From Nonomuraea glycinis (GTDB lineage: Bacteria > Actinomycetota > Actinomycetes > Streptosporangiales > Streptosporangiaceae): a stretch of DNA of 64,000 bases. Of this stretch, positions 18,201 through 26,886 are shown one piece after another; position 1 is the first letter of the stretch; each line of letters starts with the position of its first letter. Position numbers and translations under genes: made by a program. The notes below the pieces were generated by a model. It worked only from the letters and a program-made list of their open reading frames with translations, was not told the origin of the DNA and did no database searches. The stretch spans positions 204,367 through 268,366 of the forward strand of contig NZ_BMNK01000013.1 in the NCBI RefSeq assembly GCF_014646515.1, in the 5' to 3' direction.

Positions 18201-18875
18201 CGTGGCCGCGGGGCCGGTGATGGCCAGCCGCAGGTCCGGCTCCGTCATCGGCTCGACGATGACCTGACCGTCCTGAATCGCTTCGGCGAACTGCGGGTAC
18301 GCGGCGCAACGGTCCCAGTAGTCGGCGCGCACCCCGACGATCACTCCGGCGCCGTCCCGGCCCTCCGCCAGGGCATGCAGAGCCCGTACGAACGCCTGGC
18401 GCTCCCGCTCGTCGCCCACCAGGGTGAACAGCTCCTCGAACTGGTCCACCACCAGCACGAACCGCCCGGTGAGGGCTTCCGCAGGATCGTCCCGTAATCG
18501 CGCGGCCACCGTCTCGACCGGCCCGCCGAACTGCCGCACCCACGCCGCGGCGAGCGCACCGAACGGATCCGCGCTCGGCGTCACCAGCAGGCGCGGCCAG
18601 TCCCGCGACCCGGCCAGCGGCAACATCCCCTCCGCCAGCGCCGGCATCAGCCCCGCTCGAAGCAACGACGACTTGCCCACCCCCGAGGCGCCCGAGACGA
18701 GCAGGATGGACCCGTGCCGTGCCAGCCGCCGGCCCAGGCGGTCCAGGAGGCTACGGGTCGCCCGCGTACGCCCGAAGAACAGCGCGGCCTTCGTGCTCTC
18801 GAACGGCACCAGACCTTGGTAAGGGCACACATCGTGGGATCGGCCGCCCCCGCCTCGCTCGCCCATGGCGCTCAT
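15267..18875 (-). CDS. nSTAND1 NTPase with 14 WD40 repeats
   Basis: 1202 residues from ATG 18875 (frame open to 18902, and ATG 18866 is also possible; no strong ribosome site). The start CPYQGLVPFESTKAALFFGR is the nSTAND1 signature. The P-loop VSGASGVGKSSLLRAG lies near 55, and Walker B FVLVVDQFEELF near 160. A transmembrane helix lies near 490-510 (SGLAALSVLALVAAGTAV). From about 570 there are 14 WD40 units (SPDG...LATG...VRLWD), enough for two seven-bladed propellers. Such proteins act as ligand-triggered switches in signalling or anti-phage sensing. Small internal duplications (AELRTGDRY twice, a DAQDPRD array) are present. It is the first gene of the STAND operon. Confidence 0.85.
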   Translation of the reverse strand: MSAMGERGGGGRSHDVCPYQGLVPFESTKAALFFGRTRATRSLLDRLGRRLARHGSILLVSGASGVGKSSLLRAGLMPALAEGMLPLAGSRDWPRLLVTPSADPFGALAAAWVRQFGGPVETVAARLRDDPAEALTGRFVLVVDQFEELFTLVGDERERQAFVRALHALAEGRDGAGVIVGVRADYWDRCAAYPQFAEAIQDGQVIVEPMTEPDLRLAITGPAATAGLRLEQGLVEIILAELRTGDRYAELRTGDRYEAGALPLLSQALRNTWERREKDTLTVRGYEDSGRVRDSVRRTADEALDGLQPDERKAALRFFRRMTTITAGGRVARRRATLAELHAAASAQDAQDPRDAQDPRDARDRERERTAALLAVFADRRLLTLHEDSAEIAHDALLTAWPTLRQWLEPDLAAQSVYDGLVEAAAQWADNHRDPAFLYRGPRLLAVQDSRPRWERDPDSFPPPGATVESFVTASTREARRVTRRRRLVMSGLAALSVLALVAAGTAVSAADDANRQRGLASSRQLAAQSEVTGDTALASMLAVAAWRIAPTDEARNRVLTAATRTGRGTLTGHARGVSAVAFSPDGAKIATGGDDGTARLWDAATRRQLGAPITRAKYDCSSVRLAFSDDGRTLATACLGSVRFYDVVTRRELGAEVKAGGVVNALAFNPDGRTLATGDSSGVVQQWDVATRRPSGAPMGRPGEGSGHGTAIHALAYSRDGKILVTAGEDKTARLWDTATSRRLGAPFTGHTQPIVDVAISPDGSTLATVSWDRTGRVWDVATRAQKGMLKDRTAGYHSIAFSPDGTRIATGGDSGRTVVWDTAGRQQLFALSDNYAGVDDIAYSPDGTVLAAAGADGVVRLADPQVRQQKGTRVPAFGAVALSPDGRILATGVADEKSPDLQLWDAAGQRPLGPPLHPVAARPAAAYRMEFTPDGRTLLSEGLDGVRLWDVASRREIAHEKSLAHARISSDGRFVAAQRDKSIVFWDLASRRDTGARITVRDGTDVITAMALSPDGTIVATAGFDSRIRFFDVATGRERPGPTFTAHGGLVNDLAFSPDGQRLAVTAYDNSVRLWDVPHRRAVGIGLIVEEGVMTTLAFSPDSKVLATGLTNGEVQLWDLLTYRRLGSAMRGHTKGVTDLVYSADGTTVATASGDTTARLWNVRTPPDLVAAACANAGRSLTREEWENLVPQEEYRQTCP

Positions 18876-18933
18876 TCTGGCCAATCGCCCGCACGCCCTC
18901 AATCACGTTTGCACGGATTACCGCCGCTATCCG

Positions 18934-18963
18934 TTCCGTCCGATTCCGTCCAATGCCGTCCGA
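18934..18963. promoter_or_regulatory. Three 10-bp direct repeats between divergent STAND genes
   Basis: TTCCGTCCGA, TTCCGTCCAA and TGCCGTCCGA follow each other without a gap. The period is one helical turn, so sites face the same side of the DNA. SARP/AfsR-family regulators bind direct repeats of about 11 bp, and the gene starting at 19035 encodes an XRE/NB-ARC protein related in build to that group. Autoregulation and control of both directions is a reasonable inference. Confidence 0.5.
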
Positions 18964-19034
18964 ACGGTGGCCGGAACAGGGGGGACGCGGTTTCGATCGT
19001 GGGACTGGTCGACGAGGAGAACGGGGGTGCCGGG

Positions 19035-20495
19035 ATGTCATTGGGGGCGTTACTACGCATGTGGCGCCGGCGGGCGCTGCTGACACAGGAACAACTCGCC
19101 CAACGGGCCGGCCTGAACGTCAGGACAGTGCGCCGGCTGGAAAATGACGGGCCGCTGCAGCCCCGAACCACCTCGGTCCTGCTGCTGGCGAAGGCCCTGG
19201 ACCTGAACGGCACCGAACAAGCAACCCTGAACGCAGCCGCCCACCGCCACTCAGCCGACCCCTCCGCCCCAGCCACGACCGGCCCGCTGGCCCCGACCGC
19301 GACCGGCTCGCCGGCTGCGGCCCGCATCCCTGTCGCCTGTCCGCCCGCAGCCGGGATGGGTACGGCCGGGATGGGTACGGCCAGGCCCGCTGTGGCCGAC
19401 CCGCGCCCGTGGACCATTCCGCGTCAGTTGCCCGCCGACGTCGCCGTGCCAGGCGTCCGGGAGCGCGAAGTGGCATGCGTGGAGGGCCGTACCACCACCA
19501 TGCCCGAACCTCACAGGGCCGTCGTCCTCATCAACGGCATGGCCGGAATGGGCAAAACGGTGCTGGCCGTACACGCCGCCCACCGCCTGGCCCCCCTCTT
19601 CCCCGACGGACAACTCTTCGTGGATCTGCACGGCCACACCCAGGCGACGGCACCGGTAGAGCCGGCGGCGACGGAACCCGTAGAACCGATGGCGACGGCA
19701 CCGGTAGAACCGGGCGCCGCCCTCGCCCGCGTACTCCGCACCCTGGGCATCCCCGCCGAGCACATCCCGTGGCACCTGGACGATCGCGCCGCGCTGTACC
19801 GCAGCGTCCTGGCCGACCGCAGGCTCCTGATCGTCCTGGACGACGCCGCCGACGAACACCAGCTCCACCCGCTCCTCCCCGCCACCCCCGGCTGCCAGGT
19901 GATCGTCACCAGCCGCCGCCGCCTGACCTGCCCCGGCGACGCCCAGATCCTGTCCCTGGACACCCTGCCCCTGACCGAGGCGATCACCCTGTTCACCCGC
20001 ACCACCGGCCGCGACCCGGACACACCTCCAGACGTCCTGGCCGAAATCGTCCGCCGCTGCGGCCTGCTTCCCCTCGCCATCCGCATCGCCGCCATCCGCC
20101 TCCAGACCCACCCCGCCTGGAACGCCCACCACCTGCTCGACCGCCTGACCACCGACCCCCTCGCCGAACTGACGGCCGGCCACCAAAGCGTCACCGCCGC
20201 CCTGAACCGCTCCTACGAACGCCTACCCCCCGACCACCAGAAGACCTACCGCCTCCTGGCCTCAACCCCCCACCCGACCTTCCCCCTCGCCACCGCCGCC
20301 GCGCTACTGAACACCACCACGCCCCAGGCAACCCGCCTGCTGGACCATCTCTTGCACGCCAACCTCCTACAGGAGCCGACCCCAGGCCACTACCGCCTCA
20401 ACGCCCTCCTCCACGCCCACGCCTCAACCCTGCAGCCGCCACCCGACGCCGAAACCACCCTCCGACTCCGCTGCCGCACCGCCTTACTGACGTAG
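19035..20495 (+). CDS. XRE-HTH / NB-ARC regulator, compact AfsR-like
   Basis: 486 residues. An XRE-type HTH occupies residues about 3-60 (LGALLRMWRRRALLTQEQLA, VRTVRRLENDG). A Pro/Ala-rich linker follows, then NB-ARC: P-loop INGMAGMGKTVLAVHAAH near 170, and RLLIVLDDAADEHQL (Walker B) near 268. A winged-helix part ends in YRLNALLHAHA. AfsR-like regulators usually continue with TPR repeats; this one stops right after the winged helix, so it is a short form or truncated. A small EP-repeat (PVEPxAT three times) lengthens one loop. Divergent from the nSTAND1 operon and probably its regulator. Confidence 0.8.
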   Translation: MSLGALLRMWRRRALLTQEQLAQRAGLNVRTVRRLENDGPLQPRTTSVLLLAKALDLNGTEQATLNAAAHRHSADPSAPATTGPLAPTATGSPAAARIPVACPPAAGMGTAGMGTARPAVADPRPWTIPRQLPADVAVPGVREREVACVEGRTTTMPEPHRAVVLINGMAGMGKTVLAVHAAHRLAPLFPDGQLFVDLHGHTQATAPVEPAATEPVEPMATAPVEPGAALARVLRTLGIPAEHIPWHLDDRAALYRSVLADRRLLIVLDDAADEHQLHPLLPATPGCQVIVTSRRRLTCPGDAQILSLDTLPLTEAITLFTRTTGRDPDTPPDVLAEIVRRCGLLPLAIRIAAIRLQTHPAWNAHHLLDRLTTDPLAELTAGHQSVTAALNRSYERLPPDHQKTYRLLASTPHPTFPLATAAALLNTTTPQATRLLDHLLHANLLQEPTPGHYRLNALLHAHASTLQPPPDAETTLRLRCRTALLT

Positions 20496-20862
20496 CCAGC
20501 GCCACCCGGCCAGCGATGCGCCTTCACGCGGGCGGCGCTGGAGCTGTCCACGCTCGCCCGCGACTCCGCACCGCGCTGACCTCACCGTTCCCGCCACGCG
20601 AGCCCGGCGCAGGGTTCCTTGATCGACAGCCAGGATCCTGCGCCCGGCCAGACCCGCACTCCCCGAAGCCGCCCACCTGCCTGGCCACGGTGATCACAGG
20701 ACTGGAGGGTCCAGAGCCGGCCTGAGCGCGGCCGGCAGGTGCGGTCCAGGCGGGACGAAGACGCCGTTCACGCCCCACGGCGGCGCGGGTAAGGCTGGCC
20801 CTACTAAGAGCCAGGGTGCCGCCAGCAATGCCACTCTTTGCGGCTATATCTAGGGTTTTGGC
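20496..20862. other. Intergenic region, no gene recognised
   Basis: 367 bases between two rightward genes. The last 60 bases before the hydrolase are less GC-rich and likely contain its promoter. The first part could be decayed C-terminal coding DNA of the NB-ARC gene, but I find no TPR-like frame. Confidence 0.4.
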
Positions 20863-22062
20863 ATGACCTTTTCTCGCACCATAGTGACCGCCGGCCTCGC
20901 CCTGGGCTGCTTTGTCACCACATTCCCCACCGCCGCCGCAACCGCGGACGCACAAACCGTGGCGCGGGGCGCCGTGGTCTCCTCGACCCTGGTGGAGAAG
21001 CTGGACAAGGACCAGGTCGCCGAGCGGCTCAAGGCGACCGGCATCGACGCGGCTCAGGTGAAGTACGGAGTACGCGCCTATCGCGTGGTCTATCGCACCG
21101 TCGACGCCAAGGGCCGGTCCACCACCGCCAGCCAGTTGGTCGCCCTGCCCCACAACACCCGGCGCAACTTACAGGTCGTCTCCTGGTTGCACGGCACCAC
21201 CGTCTACCGGGGCGATGTGGCCTCGGTAAACGCCAAATCCACCGACCGCGCCTCGGCGCTGCTGTTCGCGGGGGCCGGCCATGCGGTGTCCGCCCCTGAC
21301 TATCTCGGCCTGGGCACGGGGCCCGGCCACCACACCTACGGAGACCCGCGGACCACAGTTTCCGCCCCGGTGGACGCCCTGCGCGCGACCCGCACCGTCG
21401 CCAAGGGCCATCAGCGCCGGCTCGACCCGCGCGTGCTGGTCAGCGGCTTCTCCCAGGGCGGTCCCGCGACCATGATGGTGGGGCGCTTCCTGCAACAGGG
21501 TCAGGACCCGTACTTCAAGCTGGGCGGCCTCGCTCCGATCGCCGGCCCGTTCAACCTGAGCTCTTTCGAGGCCGCCGCGGCGGACGACAAGATTCGGATG
21601 TCTTCGCTCTACCTGGCCTACTTCATTGTTTCGGCGGACCGCTACACCGACATCTACGGCACGCCGAGCAAGGTTTTCCGCGCCCCGTACGACAAGCAGG
21701 TGGAGAAGCTCTTCGACGGCAACCACCAGGCCGCGGAGATCGCCCAGGCGTTGCCGCCGGAGTCCGCGAAGTTGTTCACCGCGCAGTTCCTGGACAGGGT
21801 CCGCAAGCCGACCGGCAACCTGAAGAAGCTCCTGACCGCGCTCGACTCCACCTGCAACTGGAAGCCGGAGGTTCCGGTCCGCCTGCATCACGCCAAGGGC
21901 GATGTGGACGTCGCCTACGACAACGCGCTGTACTGCCAGAGTCAACTGCGTTCCCACGGCGCCACGCAGACCCTCACCGACGCGGGCGACGTGGATCACA
22001 ACCAGACTGTCCGTAAGGCGCTGCCGCTGGTGGTCGCAGGCTTCACGCGCAACCGGGCTTGA
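20863..22062 (+). CDS. Secreted alpha/beta hydrolase, lipase-like
   Basis: 399 residues with a Sec signal (hydrophobic about 5-25, cleavage near AAATADA). The nucleophile elbow G-F-S197-Q-G is clear. Upstream WLHGTTVYRGD may supply the oxyanion hole, and DVDHNQT near the C-terminus holds the likely catalytic His, with Asp in KGDVDVAYDNA. The layout matches secreted lipase/esterase (LIP-type) enzymes that hydrolyse acylglycerols outside the cell. It is monocistronic and followed directly by integrase debris. Confidence 0.85.
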   Translation: MTFSRTIVTAGLALGCFVTTFPTAAATADAQTVARGAVVSSTLVEKLDKDQVAERLKATGIDAAQVKYGVRAYRVVYRTVDAKGRSTTASQLVALPHNTRRNLQVVSWLHGTTVYRGDVASVNAKSTDRASALLFAGAGHAVSAPDYLGLGTGPGHHTYGDPRTTVSAPVDALRATRTVAKGHQRRLDPRVLVSGFSQGGPATMMVGRFLQQGQDPYFKLGGLAPIAGPFNLSSFEAAAADDKIRMSSLYLAYFIVSADRYTDIYGTPSKVFRAPYDKQVEKLFDGNHQAAEIAQALPPESAKLFTAQFLDRVRKPTGNLKKLLTALDSTCNWKPEVPVRLHHAKGDVDVAYDNALYCQSQLRSHGATQTLTDAGDVDHNQTVRKALPLVVAGFTRNRA

Positions 22063-22092
22063 TCCATCCGGTCTCAGCGATGTCCGCAGGCG

Positions 22093-22281
22093 CTGGCTGC
22101 TCGACCCTACGACCTCCGCCACGCGGCGGTCTCCCTCTGGCTGAACGTGGGGGTTCCCGCTCCCGAGGTCGCCAAGCGGGCCGGTCACAGCGTCGACGTC
22201 CTGTTGAGGGTCTACGCCAAGTGCATCGACGGCCAGCAAGAGCAGGTCAACAGCAAAATCAACAACGCCTTGGACCTATAA
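22093..22281 (+). pseudogene. C-terminal remnant of a tyrosine integrase
   Basis: The frame ending at TAA 22281 reads LAARPYDLRHAAVSLWLNVG, then VPAPEVAKRAGHSVDVLLRV, then YAKCIDGQ. It retains the catalytic Arg (DLRH), the GH box and the nucleophile Tyr (LLRVYAK) of actinobacterial phage/ICE integrases. The preceding N-terminal about 330 residues are missing, replaced by the hydrolase gene region. It marks an old integration or deletion event. Confidence 0.75.
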
Positions 22282-22297
22282 CCGCATTTATCCATCT

Positions 22298-22322
22298 CCG
22301 GCCCTGGTTGTTCCGGGGCCGG
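22298..22322. terminator. Hairpin between convergent integrase remnant and DUF2075 gene
   Basis: CCGGCCC and GGGCCGG pair over 7 bp with an 11-base loop. It lies 17 bases after the integrase stop and serves as a bidirectional terminator with the leftward gene that ends at 22363. Confidence 0.55.
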
Positions 22323-22362
22323 TTCGCCATGCACACTCTGGCCCGCATGCCTGAGACGACGC

Positions 22363-24231
22363 TTAAGTCCTCGCTGTACGCATCAAGTTGGCTAGGTAAT
22401 CTCGCAGCTCAGGGTTGACCGCGTAGATCACCGTTCCTCTCATGCCCCGCGTCAGCAGGACCTTGTACACGTTGCGCGCGAGCTGGTCGAAGTCGCTATC
22501 GGGGACGGACTTGCGGCTCCTGAAAGCGGGGTCTCGGTTCTCTTCCCGCATGGTGACCAGTTGCCCGTCACGGACGGTCAGATCGGGCCCCAGGATGACG
22601 CCGTTCCAGTCGTACTCGAACCCCTGGGCGGTGTAGACGCAGCCAACCTGTCCGAACCCGTTCGGCTCGCTGGCCCACAGCATGCTCGGCGGATAGTCCC
22701 CTACGGCGCGATCCTTCTTGACGTTCCACGGTCGTGCCCAGTCGCCGATGACGACGTCGTTGACGAGAGTGTCATCGGGGCGTGGGTCGCTCCATGGCCA
22801 GCAGTAGCCGGCGGTCATGCGAGCGGTGCCGGGCTTGGAGCGCAGGAATGCCTCGAGCTCTTGTGGCGAGTCGGCGAGTTGGATCTCGAAGTTCTCGTCT
22901 CCGTCCCACTCCATCGGCCCACCGTCCGCCAGGCCGAGCAGGCGAAGGACCCACTGCTCGTACTTCCGGCTGCCGCCGCAGCGGAACTGCTCGTCGAGCG
23001 ACACGAACCGCACGTCGTAGCCCTTAGTACGGGCGTAGTGCTCGATGCTGGCGACGGTGCCGAGTTCGCCGGGCCGTACCACCTGATGCTGGTCGAGAAG
23101 GAAGACCGGAACCCGCGCCGCGGCCAACAGCTCGTCGAGCTGGCTGCGTCCGGTCCTTTTGACCGCCGGGGTGAAGCGGTTGGTGGATGTCTCGCGGATG
23201 CGGTGTGCTTCGTCGCAGATCAGTACGTCCATGCCGTTTTGTTCGGCGTCAGTGAAGCTGTTGAAGTACATGAAGAGGTTCTTGATTCGGGTGCTGCCGC
23301 GACCGGGGTAACGGCGCATGGTCTGGGTGAAGGACTGCGAGCCGGTGGCGTGCAGCGCCGAACGACCCTGCCTGAACAACTCGCCGAGGAGCGACAGGGC
23401 GATGACGCTCTTGCCGCTGCCGGGGCCGCCGGTGACGATGACGACCTGCTTGAAGTCCGCCCGTCGAGCCCTGCCGACGGCTCCCATGACCAGTTCGTAC
23501 GCGACCTGCTGCTCGTCCAGCAACGTGAACTGCTCGCGCTCGCGGATCTCTTTCGAGGCATAGGCCATGAGCTGCTTGCTGGGAGCGACTGCGCTGGACA
23601 GGAGCCGGTCCGCGGCGTCGGCTCCCGGCTTGTCGGACAGCCGCTCGCTCAGGTACCGGAGGAACTCGCCGCGCCGTTGCTTGGTGAACAGGCGGCTGCT
23701 TTCGTCGCGGACCTGCTCCGCCAGGCCGTCGATGTCCAGGTCCATGGCGTTGTGCAGGTACGCGGCTCCGTAAACGGCGTTCGCCTTGCCTTTGAGTACC
23801 CCGAGGAAGTCGGACATGTACTCGCAGTACCGGCGCACCTGCTCAGTCGGGTGCAGCATCTCGCCGCCCGGCATGCCGTCCACGATGACCAGATGCTCGC
23901 CTGACTCGGACGGCTCGGCGCGGCTCCACTGCTTGAGCTCGACGACGACGTACGAGTCTTCGCCGGTCCGCGGATGTACGCCGGCGAGGACTACGTCGGC
24001 TCGCCGGCTGGTCAGTGGAAGCTTGTACTCCACGAGCATTTCGACCCTGTGCAATCCGGCGTCGGCCAGGTCGCGAGCGAGCACGGGCAGGCTGCGCTGC
24101 CAGGATCTGACCTCGGCAGGGGAGGAGCGGCGTCCGGTGGTCGCGCGTACGTGTTCGACGATGGCTTCCGCCAGAGCGGCCTCGTTGGGCGAGGTGAGCA
24201 AGTTGTCGACAGACAGCCGCAGAGCCGTCAC
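22363..24231 (-). CDS. PD-(D/E)XK / DUF2075 helicase fusion, paralogue 1
   Basis: 622 residues from GTG 24231, chosen because GGGGG lies 7 bases upstream; the frame is open to 24252. The N-terminus (about 1-230) carries a nuclease-like signature: Asp79 in ADVVLAG, then E98-L-K100 in YVVVELKQW. The C-terminal two thirds is a DUF2075 SF1-type motor: P-loop TGGPGSGKS near 270, Walker B CDEAHRIRE near 340, FLLDQHQVVRPGE, then QGFEYDWNGVILG and a C-terminal LLTRGMRGTVIYA. It presumably cuts and remodels foreign DNA or RNA. Two further paralogues occur in the window; paralogue 2 lies 200 bases upstream on the same strand. Confidence 0.8.
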   Translation of the reverse strand: MTALRLSVDNLLTSPNEAALAEAIVEHVRATTGRRSSPAEVRSWQRSLPVLARDLADAGLHRVEMLVEYKLPLTSRRADVVLAGVHPRTGEDSYVVVELKQWSRAEPSESGEHLVIVDGMPGGEMLHPTEQVRRYCEYMSDFLGVLKGKANAVYGAAYLHNAMDLDIDGLAEQVRDESSRLFTKQRRGEFLRYLSERLSDKPGADAADRLLSSAVAPSKQLMAYASKEIREREQFTLLDEQQVAYELVMGAVGRARRADFKQVVIVTGGPGSGKSVIALSLLGELFRQGRSALHATGSQSFTQTMRRYPGRGSTRIKNLFMYFNSFTDAEQNGMDVLICDEAHRIRETSTNRFTPAVKRTGRSQLDELLAAARVPVFLLDQHQVVRPGELGTVASIEHYARTKGYDVRFVSLDEQFRCGGSRKYEQWVLRLLGLADGGPMEWDGDENFEIQLADSPQELEAFLRSKPGTARMTAGYCWPWSDPRPDDTLVNDVVIGDWARPWNVKKDRAVGDYPPSMLWASEPNGFGQVGCVYTAQGFEYDWNGVILGPDLTVRDGQLVTMREENRDPAFRSRKSVPDSDFDQLARNVYKVLLTRGMRGTVIYAVNPELRDYLANLMRTART

Positions 24232-24248
24232 GGATTGACCCCCAGGCA

Positions 24249-24266
24249 GCACGAATGAACTCGTGC
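24249..24266. promoter_or_regulatory. Inverted repeat just upstream of DUF2075 paralogue 1
   Basis: GCACGA and TCGTGC flank a 6-base spacer, directly before the ribosome site of the leftward gene. It could be an operator or a hairpin that limits translation. Confidence 0.3.
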
Positions 24267-24433
24267 GGGTGGGGGCCTATCCGCTCCGACCGGAGTCGTA
24301 CAACCGCGAAAGCCCGTCGGGCCGCACCACATGGTCGCGAAAAGCGTAGCGGGGGCGCGTTGGCTGCGGAACCGTACGGCAGCCGAACCGCGAGAGACGT
24401 GCTTTTCGCCGGTGAGGTTGAGGTCGGCGTAGA

Positions 24434-26308
24434 TCACTCTTCGAGGACCGGGACGCCGAGATCGATCAGCAGCTGGTTGGTGGCCGGATCGGTCGCGTAC
24501 AGGACCGCACCGCGCATGCCGCGGGTGGCCAGAACTCGATAGGTATTGCGGATCACCGTGCTGAACTGCGGGGCTTGGTTCTGGTCGCGGTCCACGTTGT
24601 AGCTGCGTTCGCTCTGCCAGCCGTTCCGCCACACCAGGTCGGGGCCGATGATGACGCCGGCGTACGCGTACTCGAAGCCTTGGGCGCTGTAGATGCAGCC
24701 AATCTGGCCGAAACCGGCCGGGTCGGTGGCCCACAGCGGAGACGGTGGAATGTTTCCCAGGTAGTCGTCGGCTTGTGAGTTCCATGGGCGGTGCCAGTCA
24801 CCGATGCCTACATCGTTCGGGAGGGTGCCGTCGTCGTTCGGCTCGCCCCATGGCCAGCAGAATCCCGCAGCGATCCGAGCCGTGTAATCCTCCGCCACCC
24901 GGGCCTTGAGGTAGTTCTCCATCGCCAGCGGAGTACGGGCGACGTAGAGGGTGAAGTTCTCCAGTGGTTGCCAGTCCGGTCGCCCGTTGCTGCGGCGGAG
25001 CATGAGCAACCGTTCGACCCAGTCGATGTACTCCGGAGAGCCGGCACATCGGAACTGGCGACGTAGGTTGATCTCGCGGATCCCATAGCCGAGTTGTTCG
25101 GCCCTGTAGCGAATGAGGTCAAGCGATCCCACTTCACCGCGGCGCACGACTTGATGCTCGTCCAGCAGGAACACCGGAACGCGAGCGGCGTGAATCAGCT
25201 CGTCGATCTGCAGTGGCGGCTCCCGCAGATCTCCCTTGTTCCTGCGGTTGTGCGAGGTCTTCCGTAGGCGGTGCGCCTCGTCCGCAATGATCACGTCGAG
25301 GTCGTTGGGGGTGGCGTCAGAGAAGCTGTTGAAGTAAGTGAAGAGTCCGCGCTGCTTACCGGGCGGGCCCGCGTACTTCCACAAGGTCCGGGTGAAGGAT
25401 CGGCTGCCGGTCGCATGGACGGCATTGACTTTCTGGCGGGCCAGCGTGCCGAGCAGTTCAACAGCGATGACGCTCTTGCCGGTGCCGGGACCGCCGAGGA
25501 TGGCGACGATCTCCTTGCGCGCACCTTGCTTGCTCGCACTCACCAGGTGGCGGACGTAATCGTAGGCTTCGCGCTGCTCGTCCAGCAGCGGGAAGACCGC
25601 GCGTTCGCGCACGCACTCGGCGACACGCGTCATCAGGCCTTGGCCGGGCTTGACCGGTGCTTGCAGCAACGTCTCGGCTTGCTGTGCGGCGTTCTCGCCA
25701 GACAATCGCCGGCGAAGCACGTCCTTGAATTCCTCGCGATGAGCCTCTGCGCCGTACATCGCCACCCACTCCTGCACCAGCTTCTCCAAGCCCTGATCCT
25801 TCGGCCTTACGGCCTGGACCATGTTGGCGGGGGCGTTGTGCAGGTTGACGACGCCGCATAATTTCTCATCGACGATCATGGGCACGTAGCCGCGTAATAC
25901 TTGTAGATAGCCCCATAACTGGTTGGCCGGATGCAGTCGAGGTATCCCGTCACGGCTGAGCCGCACCATCTTTCCGTCCGGCTTCAACCAGGACCACTGC
26001 TTGTTCTCCACGACCACGATCGACCCGAGATCCGTCCCGGGGAAGGTGCCGACGAGAACCATGTCCATACGTACGTCGGTGATGGGAGCCTTCAGCTCCA
26101 ACAGCACCTGCACCTCTTCGAGGCCTGCCTCAACAAGCAGCTGAATGACGGTGGGGATGCTGTTTTTCCATGAACGGACTTCCCGCTCATCCGGATCTTG
26201 CCAATGAGCGTCTCGGAACCGTTTCTTCAGCTCGTCGATGAAGACGTCGCGAGCGATCGCTGCAGCTAACGCGCCGGCACTGCCCTGGTAGAGACACTGC
26301 AACCCCAC
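24434..26308 (-). CDS. PD-(D/E)XK / DUF2075 helicase fusion, paralogue 2
   Basis: 624 residues from GTG 26308, set by AAGGAG with 7-base spacing; the frame is open to 26410. Same layout as paralogue 1: Asp82 in RMDMVLVG, E101-N-K103 in IVVVENKQW, then P-loop LGGPGTGKS, Walker B IADEAHRLRK, FLLDEHQVVRRGE, IYSAQGFEYAYAGVIIG and the C-terminal VLATRGMRGAVLYA block. The paralogues differ throughout, so they are not a recent duplication. Probably cotranscribed with paralogue 1. The role is unknown; the context and fold suggest nucleic-acid-targeting defence. Confidence 0.8.
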   Translation of the reverse strand: MGLQCLYQGSAGALAAAIARDVFIDELKKRFRDAHWQDPDEREVRSWKNSIPTVIQLLVEAGLEEVQVLLELKAPITDVRMDMVLVGTFPGTDLGSIVVVENKQWSWLKPDGKMVRLSRDGIPRLHPANQLWGYLQVLRGYVPMIVDEKLCGVVNLHNAPANMVQAVRPKDQGLEKLVQEWVAMYGAEAHREEFKDVLRRRLSGENAAQQAETLLQAPVKPGQGLMTRVAECVRERAVFPLLDEQREAYDYVRHLVSASKQGARKEIVAILGGPGTGKSVIAVELLGTLARQKVNAVHATGSRSFTRTLWKYAGPPGKQRGLFTYFNSFSDATPNDLDVIIADEAHRLRKTSHNRRNKGDLREPPLQIDELIHAARVPVFLLDEHQVVRRGEVGSLDLIRYRAEQLGYGIREINLRRQFRCAGSPEYIDWVERLLMLRRSNGRPDWQPLENFTLYVARTPLAMENYLKARVAEDYTARIAAGFCWPWGEPNDDGTLPNDVGIGDWHRPWNSQADDYLGNIPPSPLWATDPAGFGQIGCIYSAQGFEYAYAGVIIGPDLVWRNGWQSERSYNVDRDQNQAPQFSTVIRNTYRVLATRGMRGAVLYATDPATNQLLIDLGVPVLEE

Positions 26309-26886
26309 GGGAGCACTCCTTCGAACCGACGCCGACGATGAGCCGGCAGACGCGGACAGGGAAGAGCGGGGAAGTGCGAGCGGTATGTCAACTGTGCTGC
26401 TGACCGACACATCGAAGTCGTAGCTCTGAGTGCACGAACCGCCCCCTATGATGCATTTCTAGCGCAATTGTCGATCTTATGCGCAAAGATCCGGCTAAAT
26501 GGGCGATGCGTTCGTTCGCCTGCCGGCTCCGGCATCTCGACGCGACCACATGATGCAGGTGTGGGCGAGTTCTTAATGCCTTGATCCAGTTGGGATGGCC
26601 TGCATCAGAACGAAGCCGTGGGGACGCCCGTACGCTCCGGCAATCCCAAGCAGGCGGCCTGGTCCGTACGGCACATGTGTTTGATGTCGAGCGCCGGTGA
26701 TCATCGGAGTCCGTCGCTGTCAGTTCGCCTGAGCCTCAGTGAGTAAACACCGCTCAGCTGGCGTGCGGCGCTCTCGCGGACGGTGTTGGGAGTCCGGCCT
26801 ATGCTCCTCGCGTACCCGGCTGGGCAATTCCTGTACGGGATACCCACCCCGAAGGCCGAGCTTGGGGGTATGCGCCTTGCGTACCT
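26309..26886. other. Intergenic region, no gene recognised
   Basis: About 580 bases between two leftward operons. It should contain the paralogue 2 promoter in the AT-richer part near 26440-26520. I saw no coding frame with a ribosome site and no tRNA-like sequence. Confidence 0.4.
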
